Shown one piece after another: positions 9,016 to 14,897 of a DNA stretch of 40,388 nt. Source of the stretch: a virus; the IMG/VR virus record IMGVR_UViG_3300042731_005376, positions 1 to 40,388 of that record; one strand, given 5' to 3'. A program made the position numbers and the translations under genes. Every line of letters begins with the position of its first letter. Position 1 is the first letter of the stretch. The notes under the pieces were generated by a model, which saw only the letters and a program-made list of their open reading frames with translations, did not search any database and was not told the origin of the DNA.

Positions 9016-9393
9016 CTTGTTACTACCTTTCAAACTGTGGTATTAACCATTACGGTCTAAACCTTTTCAATATCATCTCCAGTTGTGACTACATCTCAAA
9101 CGGAGGTATCAGCCACCGTATAGTGCATGGGTAATTTAAAGTGCATAGTTGTGACTATATCTCAAACTGAGGTATCAGCCACCTTTCTTCCACAGTAGTG
9201 CTTTTAGCATCTGGTTGTGACTACACCTCAAATTGAGGCATCAATCACCCGATTTCGATGTGGCCATAAGGGTTGTCGAGTTGTAACTACATCTAAAACT
9301 CAGGTATCAACCACCCGGTTTTCATCTGTCACATATTCCCAAATAGTTGTAACTACACCTCAAGCAGCCCACGGTTGTGACTACACCTCAAAC
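9016..9393 (-). CRISPR. CRISPR-like array: 36-nt repeats with 30-nt spacers
   Basis: Five units with an exact 66-bp period start at 9016, 9082, 9148, 9214 and 9280 (plus coordinates). Each has a 36-bp repeat and a 30-bp unique spacer. Truncated repeats follow at 9346-9373 and 9374-9393. In plus spelling the repeat begins GTTGTGACTACAYCTCAAA and ends GGTATCARCCACC. It contains a small inverted repeat CTCA-AAC-TGAG, in one copy CCTCA-AAT-TGAGG. On the minus strand each repeat ends in GTAGTYACAAC directly before the spacer, like Cas12f-type repeats ending in CAAC. There is no cas1 or cas2 in the window. Repeats vary by several bases each, unlike an actively acquiring array. Confidence 0.75.
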
Positions 9394-9402
9394 AAAAAAA
9401 AA

Positions 9403-9463
9403 GTAGTTTAGCCGCAAGCCCTGTGAGAACAGGGCTTTATGCGACAGGGCCTTACACAGACCC
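9403..9463 (-). ncRNA. Structured scaffold RNA, copy 1 (tracr/omegaRNA-like), next to tnpB-like gene
   Basis: On the minus strand this 61-nt element begins 18 nt after the stop codon of the tnpB-like gene. Fold: stem GGGTCT/AGGCCC with loop GTGTA; outer stem GTCGCA/TGCGGC around AGCCCTGT-TCTC-ACAGGGCT; tail TAAACTAC; then nine T. The tail AACTAC is complementary to the repeat core GTAGTT. The first repeat lies only 9-25 nt further on, so the pairing could also form in cis. Two pairs that are U-G on this strand would be C-A mismatches on the plus strand in both copies. That favours minus as the transcribed strand. Position and shape match TnpB omegaRNA or Cas12f tracrRNA. Confidence 0.65.
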
Positions 9464-9481
9464 GTTTTTTTTATTCTATTG

Positions 9482-10471
9482 TTAAAGAACGTATTTGATG
9501 ACTTCGATGCCTTTTTTCTTCGCGTCAAATACTAAAATGTTTACGAACATGGCATAAGCCGCATCACACAACATCATCGCCTTGCGGCTGGTGGTGGCGT
9601 GAGTGATTTTTTGTTTAAAGGGCACCTTGGGTACTTCGATCACGTCGTACTTATTGACATATTCATTTGCGATATGCTCTAAGAAATATCGCCGTTTATT
9701 GGCGATATGTTCATGGTGTTTTTGCAAGGTATAGCGGGCCGCTTTGCGACCACGTGACCCCTTTTGTTTACGGCTGAGGGATCGACTTAATCGCCGTAGC
9801 CGTTCAATCGATTTAAAGTAAAATTCAGGATGGGGGATTTCCCGTCCGTCGGTATCGCGAATAAAGACGTTATCTTCAAACCGGATACGGACCAGCCGTT
9901 TTCGGCGAGGGGGTTCATATTCCGGCAACGGTACTTCACAGCTAAAACAGACATACCAGCGGTTGCGATGTAACCGGATCGTTACGGTTTTGATTTGTCC
10001 CTCGATGGGCCGGTGAAGCTTCAATTTAAACCGGCCGCAATTATCAATATGCAGATATTTTCCGTCCAGCGTCCAGCCAAATGGCTTGTTTGCGACCCGG
10101 CCCAATTCAATGATCCGATGAATCCCCTTTTCGCGGGGCGGCCGGGCGTCGGGATCGGTTTTAATCAGGGCAAAAAAAGAACGATACGAGTCATGGAGTT
10201 TGGCGGTGACCGCCTGTAGAGCGAGGATGTTGACATGCTTCAATTCCGGATGTTTACGGCGGGAAACATGGTGATACTGTTTCCACTTATGGTTGATCGG
10301 CTTAACCGTAGGATCGGTTTTGGATGCCTCGTAGGATTCTTGTCGTTCGGCTAAAGCGTCATTCCAGACGTTTGCCATATCCACCATCCACCGAATCGCC
10401 GCTTCACGGGTCCTTCGGTTGCAATAGGCCCGGTACTTGTATGCAATCCGATATGTCGTGGCTTTTTTCAT
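9482..10471 (-). CDS. TnpB/Cas12f-like protein, predicted nuclease-dead (RNA-guided DNA-binding protein)
   Basis: A 329-aa protein. The N-terminal KKATTYRIAYKYRAYCNRRT and the central SIERLRRLSRSLSRKQKGSR, with KHHEHIANKRRYFLEHIANE, are hallmarks of TnpB. In active TnpB the RuvC-I motif is GIDxG. Here it is RIRFED (about residues 195-200), with Arg at the catalytic Asp. The RuvC-II region reads YDVIEVPKV instead of the usual IVxEDL. The protein stops at GIEVIKYVL, where TnpB normally continues into the zinc ribbon and third catalytic Asp. Dead TnpB-like repressors (TldR) are known to use guide RNAs to block transcription. A comparable role here, fed by the adjoining arrays, is inference. No TnpA was seen. 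Start: ATG at 10471 is preferred over an upstream TTG because of the promoter position. Confidence 0.8.
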   Translation of the reverse strand: MKKATTYRIAYKYRAYCNRRTREAAIRWMVDMANVWNDALAERQESYEASKTDPTVKPINHKWKQYHHVSRRKHPELKHVNILALQAVTAKLHDSYRSFFALIKTDPDARPPREKGIHRIIELGRVANKPFGWTLDGKYLHIDNCGRFKLKLHRPIEGQIKTVTIRLHRNRWYVCFSCEVPLPEYEPPRRKRLVRIRFEDNVFIRDTDGREIPHPEFYFKSIERLRRLSRSLSRKQKGSRGRKAARYTLQKHHEHIANKRRYFLEHIANEYVNKYDVIEVPKVPFKQKITHATTSRKAMMLCDAAYAMFVNILVFDAKKKGIEVIKYVL

Positions 10472-10477
10472 GACCGC

Positions 10478-10506
10478 AAAATACAATCGTCAGCAATTAT
10501 TGTCAA
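10478..10506 (-). promoter_or_regulatory. Promoter of the tnpB-like gene, apparently leaderless
   Basis: On the minus strand TTGACA (10506-10501), a 17-bp spacer and TATTTT (10483-10478) are followed after six bases by the ATG at 10471. Transcription would be expected to start at or next to the ATG. No Shine-Dalgarno sequence precedes it. The -35 overlaps a TTGTCAA half-site like those found in other control regions of this phage. Confidence 0.6.
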
Positions 10507-10523
10507 TTAATAATTTAGAAAAA

Positions 10524-10545
10524 GTTGGACACATTTGCTGGACAC
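10524..10545 (+). promoter_or_regulatory. Candidate arm-type integrase binding sites, left of attP
   Basis: Two direct copies, GTTGGACAC (10524-10532) and GCTGGACAC (10537-10545), are spaced 13 bp apart. A similar pair lies on the other side of the tRNA-like core at 10808-10828. Paired direct repeats flanking a core are the normal attP layout for tyrosine integrases. The function is inferred. Confidence 0.55.
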
Positions 10546-10693
10546 GTGCCGTCTAAATGTGCCATATAACCACAATTATTATCTATTATTCTTGACTATT
10601 CGCAATCATTATATATACTGTTAGATAGTAGCTAAACGCTGTTTTTCAAGTTTATAGTCGGTTTTGGGGCCATAAATGAGAATATACGAGAAA

Positions 10694-10735
10694 ACTCTTA
10701 ATCAGCGGGTCGCGGGTTCAATTCCTGCATCGCCT
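10694..10735 (+). other. attP core: 3' half of a tRNA-Lys(CTT) gene
   Basis: The segment reads as a tRNA from the anticodon loop onward: loop CTCTTAA (anticodon CTT), stem strand TCAGC, variable loop GGGTC, T-arm GCGGG-TTCAATT-CCTGC, acceptor strand ATCGCCT. There is no matching 5' half nearby (AGGCGAT is absent), so it is not a tRNA gene. It sits about 820 bp before the integrase and between paired repeats. This is the expected attP core that would rebuild a host tRNA-Lys gene on integration. Confidence 0.75.
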
Positions 10736-10807
10736 AATCTTTTAACCCCATATATTTCAAACGTTTACAAACTTTCTCAATTATTCTCACTTAATAACAT
10801 TTGACAA

Positions 10808-10828
10808 ATTAGACACTTTGTTGGACAC
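10808..10828 (+). promoter_or_regulatory. Candidate arm-type integrase binding sites, right of attP
   Basis: ATTAGACAC (10808-10816) and GTTGGACAC (10820-10828) are direct repeats 12 bp apart, matching the pair left of the attP core. A TTGACAA sequence begins at 10801 just upstream, with no good -10 at the usual distance. Confidence 0.5.
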
Positions 10829-10869
10829 TTCTGATCGACAAGACATTGGACTTTGTGGAGAAAGAGAAG

Positions 10870-11043
10870 ATGAATTTAAAAATAATCAGACGTATTTTTA
10901 TTGGATATGCCGTGTGTTTTTTGATTACAGCGATCACCTGTCATGTATTTGGATGCTGGATATTGACCGGTATTAATCTAATCTGTTTTGTGGTGTCCGT
11001 GTGGTTTGCATGGGACATCACTAATAAAATGAAGGGAAAATAA
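10870..11043 (+). CDS. Small two-pass membrane protein, unknown function
   Basis: A 57-aa protein beginning MNLKIIRRIFIGYAVCFLIT. It is almost entirely two transmembrane helices (about 9-30 and 34-50) with a short basic tail. The ATG at 10870 is preferred to a TTG at 10846 because GGAG and AGAAG lie just ahead of it. It is first of four genes that end with the integrase, separated from the next by two bases. No family was recognised. Membrane proteins beside integrases are often lysogenic accessory or superinfection-exclusion genes, but nothing in this sequence proves that. Confidence 0.5.
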   Translation: MNLKIIRRIFIGYAVCFLITAITCHVFGCWILTGINLICFVVSVWFAWDITNKMKGK

Positions 11044-11045
11044 TA

Positions 11046-11324
11046 ATGAAAAAACGAGGATTCATGCACGGTTTTGTAATACTGTTCAGTAGTCTTATGG
11101 CCGGTGGGTGTGGCCTTTTGCTGTATGATGTCGGCGGTTGGAAATTGGCTACAGCAATTTTATTACTTTTTTGCAGTTATGCAGTAAGTCGGTTTTATTG
11201 GGACTATATGAGTATCGTTGACCAAACCCATGAGCTTGACAGACTGAGATATATTCGGGATGAACTATATAAGATTCGAGATGAACTGAAAAAGAAACAG
11301 GAGAACAATCATGAGCAAATTTAA
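11046..11324 (+). CDS. Membrane protein with C-terminal coiled coil, unknown function
   Basis: A 92-aa protein with two hydrophobic segments (about 9-28 and 33-50) and a charged helical tail (IRDELYKIRDELKKKQENN). This layout resembles the preceding 57-aa protein with a coiled-coil extension, so the two may interact. It overlaps the next gene by 14 bp. No known family or catalytic motif was recognised. Confidence 0.5.
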   Translation: MKKRGFMHGFVILFSSLMAGGCGLLLYDVGGWKLATAILLLFCSYAVSRFYWDYMSIVDQTHELDRLRYIRDELYKIRDELKKKQENNHEQI

Positions 11325-11541
11325 AAAAGCGGATATCGATTATATTAGAACCGATGATGGATTGGATCAGGACGGAACTGAAACCATTATGTTTAGTTGG
11401 GGCATTAAAGGCTTTGGTTTTGGATCGACGACGTTTTATTACGAAAATGAAAAGTTGTTTTGCGATAATGAAACCCTGACAAAAGATCAGATAAAACTCT
11501 TGTTATGTGAATTTGTCGACAATGCAGAATTTACAAGTTAA
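11311..11541 (+). CDS. Hypothetical protein
   Basis: A 76-aa acidic soluble protein, rich in aromatic residues and Gly (SWGIKGFGFGSTTFYYENEK). It starts inside the end of the previous gene with AGGAG a few bases upstream of its ATG. A helical C-terminus (TKDQIKLLLCEFVDN) follows a short beta-rich middle. The stop is 18 bp before the integrase start, so it is co-transcribed with it. Function unknown. Confidence 0.5.
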   Translation: MSKFKKADIDYIRTDDGLDQDGTETIMFSWGIKGFGFGSTTFYYENEKLFCDNETLTKDQIKLLLCEFVDNAEFTS

Positions 11542-11559
11542 AAGAACAGGAGAAAGATC

Positions 11560-12708
11560 ATGCGTAAGAACACACCAAACACGGGTTGTTTATTTTTAAA
11601 CAGAGGGCGATATTACTATAAAGTCCATCTGCCTGGCACCGACAAGCGGACCAGTTATCCGCTGATTCCCCCGGGGCAAGACAAAAGTACCAAAGACAAG
11701 CGATTGGCGATATCGCTGGCTAATGAGATGTACCGACAGGCTAAGCGGCGGGTCGATGATCCAGAGGCACCCCCCGCTCAAATGTCGCTCCGTCAATATG
11801 TCGATATGTTCGTCCGTATGCGGCAACCGGATGTTGCAGGCAAGACGATATCAACCTATAAAGACACCATTAAATACATTTTAGGATTTTTTGGAGAGGA
11901 TTATCCTTTAAACGCCGTCATGCCAATGCAGGTGCAGGAATTTAAGTCTGCATTGGCTCGGGGTAAACTGGCCTACCTTATGGCCGGCAAGAAAAAACTC
12001 AATGCCGTTTCGGTCAATTCGCACATGACCCGGGCACGGGCGGTGTTTTCGTTTGCCGTAAAAAGGTTACGTATCTTGCCCGAAAATCCCTTTTCCGGGA
12101 CAGTGGACACAATCACGCGATCCAAACGATGGTACTATGTGACCCCTGACGAATTAAATGCCTTGCTGGAGGCCGCAACGGATAATTATCGATCGATGAT
12201 TGCTCTGTGTCGATTAGCGGGTTTGCGGCGATTAGAGGCCCTCAATGTTCAGTGGATTGATATAGATTTTGAAAAAAATCGGTTGCGGGTAGTCGGGGAT
12301 GCGGATTGGCAACCGAAGAGCCGAAAAACCCGGTTCATTCCGATTTGTTTGGAATTGCGTAATATATTATTGGATGCTTATAATCGGGACAAAAACAAAG
12401 CGGGGCTGATTTGTTCGCCTAAAAAAGAAGATAGTCTTTATAGGGATATAAAGGCCACGATTCAACGTGCCGGTTTAATTGTATGGAAACAACCATTCCA
12501 TACGATGAGAAAAAACTGCATTACCGATTGGGTAGTCGCCGGAAACCCTATACACGCGGTCAAGGAATGGGCCGGTCACGCCGACATTAAGACGACCCAA
12601 AAATATTACCTACAGGTGTCCGAGGCCGTCTACGACCAGGCCGCCGGTCAATCTCTATGGAATACCCCTAAAAATAAAAAAGAGGAAAATCCTCATCGGG
12701 TGGCATAA
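11560..12708 (+). CDS. int: Tyrosine-family site-specific integrase
   Basis: A 382-aa protein. It has an N-terminal arm/core-binding region (about 75-190, SAM-like helices, MSLRQYVDMFVRM) and a C-terminal catalytic domain. Catalytic residues are visible: Arg in GLRRLEAL (about 223-224), a Lys in SRKTRFIPI (about 253-256), H314-x-x-R317 in FHTMRKN, H340 in WAGHADIKTT and the nucleophile Tyr349 in KYYLQV. It would integrate and excise the phage at the tRNA-Lys core at 10694-10735. AGGAG precedes the start. A TTGACAA palindrome lies just after its stop. Confidence 0.93.
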   Translation: MRKNTPNTGCLFLNRGRYYYKVHLPGTDKRTSYPLIPPGQDKSTKDKRLAISLANEMYRQAKRRVDDPEAPPAQMSLRQYVDMFVRMRQPDVAGKTISTYKDTIKYILGFFGEDYPLNAVMPMQVQEFKSALARGKLAYLMAGKKKLNAVSVNSHMTRARAVFSFAVKRLRILPENPFSGTVDTITRSKRWYYVTPDELNALLEAATDNYRSMIALCRLAGLRRLEALNVQWIDIDFEKNRLRVVGDADWQPKSRKTRFIPICLELRNILLDAYNRDKNKAGLICSPKKEDSLYRDIKATIQRAGLIVWKQPFHTMRKNCITDWVVAGNPIHAVKEWAGHADIKTTQKYYLQVSEAVYDQAAGQSLWNTPKNKKEENPHRVA

Positions 12709-12732
12709 ATTCAGAAAAATATGATTGCAATA

Positions 12733-12751
12733 ATTGACAAAGATTGTCAAT
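12733..12751. promoter_or_regulatory. TTGACAA palindrome (candidate operator)
   Basis: ATTGACAA-AGA-TTGTCAAT is an 8-bp inverted repeat with a 3-bp centre, between the integrase stop and the next short gene. The same half-site, with the same 3-bp centre, recurs at 19800-19818, 28560-28578 and 30997-31013. No good -10 was found at the normal distance here, so an operator is more likely than a promoter. Confidence 0.5.
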
Positions 12752-12818
12752 ATTAAAGGCCGTCGGATCGCATAACCGATAAACAAAATACTTGGACCGG
12801 CTTTGAAAGGATTGTATT

Positions 12819-13163
12819 ATGGATCAAGTAGATGAACAACGACGGCATATAATGGAGGACATTTGCGATCTGTTATCCGATCAATCTCTTGGTCGGTTAC
12901 AAGTCTATAAGGAGGTATTTGATACTATGCAGGATTTACCATTTAAGCGTATCCGGATTATCCCGGTTGTTCTTTCGACCGTAGCTCTACGGTCAGCAAG
13001 CCCGCACCCAACTCGGCGGCGAACTCAACGTCCACATCCGGGCCAAACTCCCGGATCACCGCAAGGCATCCGATCAGTTTGTCCTGTTCGGTCCGGGTCC
13101 GTGCCGCAAACCACCGCACAACCCGTTTTTCATCAAGGCTCAGATATACCTCAGATTGATTGA
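12819..13163 (+). CDS. Small ORF with good start signal, possibly a remnant; tail end antisense to the repressor
   Basis: GAAAGGA precedes the ATG, matching the ribosome-binding style of other plus-strand genes here. The first 46 codons encode a natural-looking acidic helical peptide (MDQVDEQRRHIMEDICDLLS). From 12958 on the reading runs antisense through the repressor gene and gives an odd Pro/Arg/Ser-rich tail. Either the true gene was truncated and now reads into foreign sequence, or it is a short peptide with a fortuitous extension. About 205 bp overlap the repressor gene in convergent orientation. Confidence 0.35.
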   Translation: MDQVDEQRRHIMEDICDLLSDQSLGRLQVYKEVFDTMQDLPFKRIRIIPVVLSTVALRSASPHPTRRRTQRPHPGQTPGSPQGIRSVCPVRSGSVPQTTAQPVFHQGSDIPQID

Positions 13164-13374
13164 GTGAACCGACTTTCAATCGAGTGACCTGGGGTCCTAA
13201 TAAGACAACTAATTTCTTGAGCTGTTTGTATCGGGGTACAGTATCTCCCTTTATCCACTTATACAGGGTGCTTAATCCGCATCCCACCTCATCGGCAACC
13301 TGTTGATATGTTAATTCTGCCTCATCAATTAACACAGGCAACGCCTCGGGATTAAATAAATTCTTTGTGTTCAT
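12958..13374 (-). CDS. XRE/Cro-CI-type transcriptional repressor
   Basis: A 138-aa protein with an N-terminal helix-turn-helix (about residues 22-60: LTYQQVADEVGCGLSTLYKW, then IKGDTVPRYKQLKKLV). A roughly 75-aa C-terminal part has no Ser-Lys LexA-type protease motif. It is therefore not obviously RecA-cleavable. It is divergent from an excisionase-like gene, with about 200 bp of AT-rich control DNA between them, the classic lysogeny switch arrangement. AGAGGGAT precedes its ATG. It is a good candidate to bind the GTGAGAA motifs found in that control DNA. Confidence 0.8.
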   Translation of the reverse strand: MNTKNLFNPEALPVLIDEAELTYQQVADEVGCGLSTLYKWIKGDTVPRYKQLKKLVVLLGPQVTRLKVGSLNQSEVYLSLDEKRVVRWFAARTRTEQDKLIGCLAVIREFGPDVDVEFAAELGAGLLTVELRSKEQPG

Positions 13375-13399
13375 AAATCCATATCCCTCTACGATTTAC

Positions 13400-13506
13400 G
13401 TTTTCATTCTCATTTATTTTATGCAAAGTGAGAAAAAGTGAGAAAATAGATTTGCACTTTTTCTACTTGCATGTAATAAATGACATTCGTTGACAATGAT
13501 TGACAA
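13400..13506. promoter_or_regulatory. Lysogeny switch control region with GTGAGAA and TTGACAA sites
   Basis: Between the divergent repressor and excisionase-like genes lie ATTCTCAT (13409-13416), then two tandem copies of AAGTGAGAA about 10 bp apart (around 13425-13445), and two direct TTGACAA copies at 13490-13496 and 13500-13506. The GTGAGAA pattern recurs in three other control regions. For the rightward gene, TTAACA at 13535 and TATGTG near 13559 are possible promoter boxes. Operator function is inferred from position. Confidence 0.55.
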
Positions 13507-13578
13507 TGATCTACTCGACAACCAAATACAATCTTTAACAAGATACTGCAATTATTAGTATGTGTCAAGGATTTTGAT

Positions 13579-13842
13579 ATGCCGAAAAAGAAATCCCGTA
13601 AAACAGCTAAAACAGCCGTAGTCGAACAGGAACCTGATCTGCTGAATCGGCTACATACCGATTATTACACGACCGAAGAGGTCGCCAAGGCGGTTGGACG
13701 CAATCCAGAACAATGGTGTCGTATACGTCACAATTATATCACACGGTTTAAGTTACATGTCATCAAAGTGGGTCGCAATCTTTTTTACGAGAAACATTCA
13801 GCCAACCGCATGATCGAAGAGCTATTGAAAAACGGGGACTAA
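13579..13842 (+). CDS. Excisionase-like / MerR-type helix-turn-helix protein
   Basis: An 87-aa protein with a Lys-rich N-terminus (MPKKKSRKTAKTA) and a winged-helix DNA-binding domain of the HTH_17/Xis type (YYTTEEVAKAVGRNPEQWCR, about 31-50). It is divergent from the repressor, so it occupies the cro/xis position. It could be the recombination directionality factor for the integrase or a lytic regulator. A predicted terminator follows about 55 bp after its stop. AAGGA precedes the start. Confidence 0.6.
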   Translation: MPKKKSRKTAKTAVVEQEPDLLNRLHTDYYTTEEVAKAVGRNPEQWCRIRHNYITRFKLHVIKVGRNLFYEKHSANRMIEELLKNGD

Positions 13843-13856
13843 AAAACAGGATGTGT

Positions 13857-13943
13857 GCAAATCCGGCAGGGGTTGTCGAGACACCCTACGTTATCGCCGA
13901 GCAGGGGTTGACCGGATGCCTAAGCCTGCTCTCCTGTTCTTTT
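13857..13943 (+). ncRNA. Structured RNA element ending in a terminator-like hairpin
   Basis: The block holds two direct GCAGGGGTTG copies (13866 and 13901), each starting a stem. The second stem is GAGCAGG (13899-13905) with CCTGCTC (13925-13931), followed by TCCTGTTCTTTT, a plausible rho-independent terminator for the gene upstream. The loop carries GTTGACCGGATGCCTAAG, and GCAAATC lies at 13857. A related pair of motifs occurs in the capsid leader at 36208-36267, so this may be more than a terminator. Confidence 0.45.
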
Positions 13944-14070
13944 GCAAGTAAAGACGGTGTGTGTGGAGCAACGGTTTGCCGCGTACCTCAACGCGAGAAT
14001 TGGCCGGACAATTCGTTGCATATATAGATTAGATTACGGACTGAACTTGAAATTCAGGGTCCAAATTGAA

Positions 14071-14148
14071 ATCGAAAAATGTGGGTTCGACTCCCATCGC
14101 CCGCTTTTATTTCCATGCGGGCGTAGCTCAAGGGTAGAGCGTCGATCT
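14071..14148 (+). tRNA. Circularly permuted tRNA gene (3' half upstream of 5' half), tRNA-Gly-like body
   Basis: The 3' half comes first: anticodon-stem strand ATCGA (14071-14075), variable loop AAAAT, T-arm GTGGG-TTCGACT-CCCAT, acceptor strand CGCCCGC (14098-14104), then T as base 73. After a 12-nt linker the 5' half follows: acceptor strand GCGGGCG (14117-14123), TA, D-arm GCTC-AAGGGTA-GAGC, G, and anticodon-stem strand TCGAT (14142-14146), then CT. Acceptor (7/7) and anticodon (5/5) stems are perfectly complementary across the two halves. The anticodon lies at the broken ends and is not readable with certainty. ATTAGAT (14028) and ATCTAAT (14145) could pair the outer flanks. Alternative: leftovers of two tandem tRNA genes. 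Confidence 0.6.
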
Positions 14149-14323
14149 AATGGCTACCAGTGGCCTGAACTGGTGAGGAACTCCGATGATCCGAAACTTG
14201 TACATTGAATATCCCACTAATTGATGATCCGATTTTATTTCTTCCGATGAATAGAAATCCCAATGACCACGCTCCAACACCGTTTATTTTTTTTATAACT
14301 CATATATGAAAGGATTACGAATT

Positions 14324-14626
14324 ATGAAATTAGCCGAAGCATTGTTACGTCGCAAGGAACTGCAAGATCGTCTGAAACGTATTGATCCGGTTCGTCATGC
14401 TGACGTATTCACCACCAAAGTCAGCCGTATTAAAGTCACAGACTCCATTGACAATATTACCGCCGATGTCCCTAAGCTCGAACTGAATCAGGTGATGGCC
14501 GAATACGATCATTATGCTCGACAACTGCGATTAATCGACGCGGCCATTCAGCAAGCCAACTGGACAACTGAACTGTCCGTGCAGGGTGTCATGGACGATT
14601 ACAAAACGCCGGATAAATCCGCATGA
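14324..14626 (+). CDS. DIP1984/DUF6847-like (septicolysin-type) protein
   Basis: A 100-aa helical protein starting MKLAEALLRRKELQDRLKRI, the signature opening of the DIP1984/DUF6847 family, whose members are helical proteins of unknown function. GAAAGGATT sits before the ATG at 14324; an upstream in-frame ATG at 14306 overlaps that ribosome-binding site and is rejected. It begins the rightward early operon. Its stop overlaps the next start (ATGA). The leader is long, about 480 bp from the previous gene, and contains the structured RNA and the permuted tRNA. Confidence 0.65.
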   Translation: MKLAEALLRRKELQDRLKRIDPVRHADVFTTKVSRIKVTDSIDNITADVPKLELNQVMAEYDHYARQLRLIDAAIQQANWTTELSVQGVMDDYKTPDKSA

Positions 14627-14895
14627 TTATTAATATCGAACAGATGAAGGATATGCTCGCCAATGCCATTGATGATCGGGTATGTGCCCCGGTCCTTAAA
14701 ACCCGGGCCAAGTACCATTTCTGGCTTGATAAAAATACGCTCAACATCGGTTGTCATTGGGCCGGAACGTATGTTCCCCAAGATCATATTCAAATTGTGG
14801 CAACGATGATGTTTCATCCCGAAGACGGCTTAACGGTGAATCAATGGGAAGAGCTGGCTCAAAAGTTTCTCCCGTATTTTCAGTCGAGGAAATAA
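14623..14895 (+). CDS. Hypothetical early-operon protein
   Basis: A 90-aa protein whose start overlaps the previous stop, implying translational coupling. It has mixed alpha/beta composition with several His and Trp residues (KYHFWLDKNTLNIGCHWAGT). No signal, membrane segment or known motif was recognised. It lies directly before a Gp157-family gene in the replication operon, so a DNA-metabolism accessory role is possible but unproven. Confidence 0.5.
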   Translation: MIINIEQMKDMLANAIDDRVCAPVLKTRAKYHFWLDKNTLNIGCHWAGTYVPQDHIQIVATMMFHPEDGLTVNQWEELAQKFLPYFQSRK

Positions 14896-14897
14896 TC

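Noticed and set aside
9447-9472. Plus-strand rho-independent terminators at the ends of the scaffold RNAs (hairpin followed by T8, and T7 at 8475-8499)
   Set aside because: The shape is terminator-like, but each stem contains a C-A mismatch on the plus strand that becomes a U-G pair on the minus strand. It may still stop rightward transcription; I treat it mainly as a minus-strand scaffold.
8130-9474. TIGR-Tas array, retron or diversity-generating element
   Set aside because: No Nop-domain Tas protein and no reverse transcriptase occurs in the window; the repeat and protein features match the TnpB/Cas12f type.
13514-13522. 9-nt match of another spacer (9250-9279, minus strand) to the control DNA before the excisionase-like gene
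   Set aside because: Too short to be significant; no extended pairing or consistent flanking motif.
14071-14148. Two-piece (permuted) tmRNA instead of a permuted tRNA
   Set aside because: The D-arm is a normal tRNA D-arm and no tag-peptide frame is visible in the flanks. tmRNA lacks a normal D-arm.
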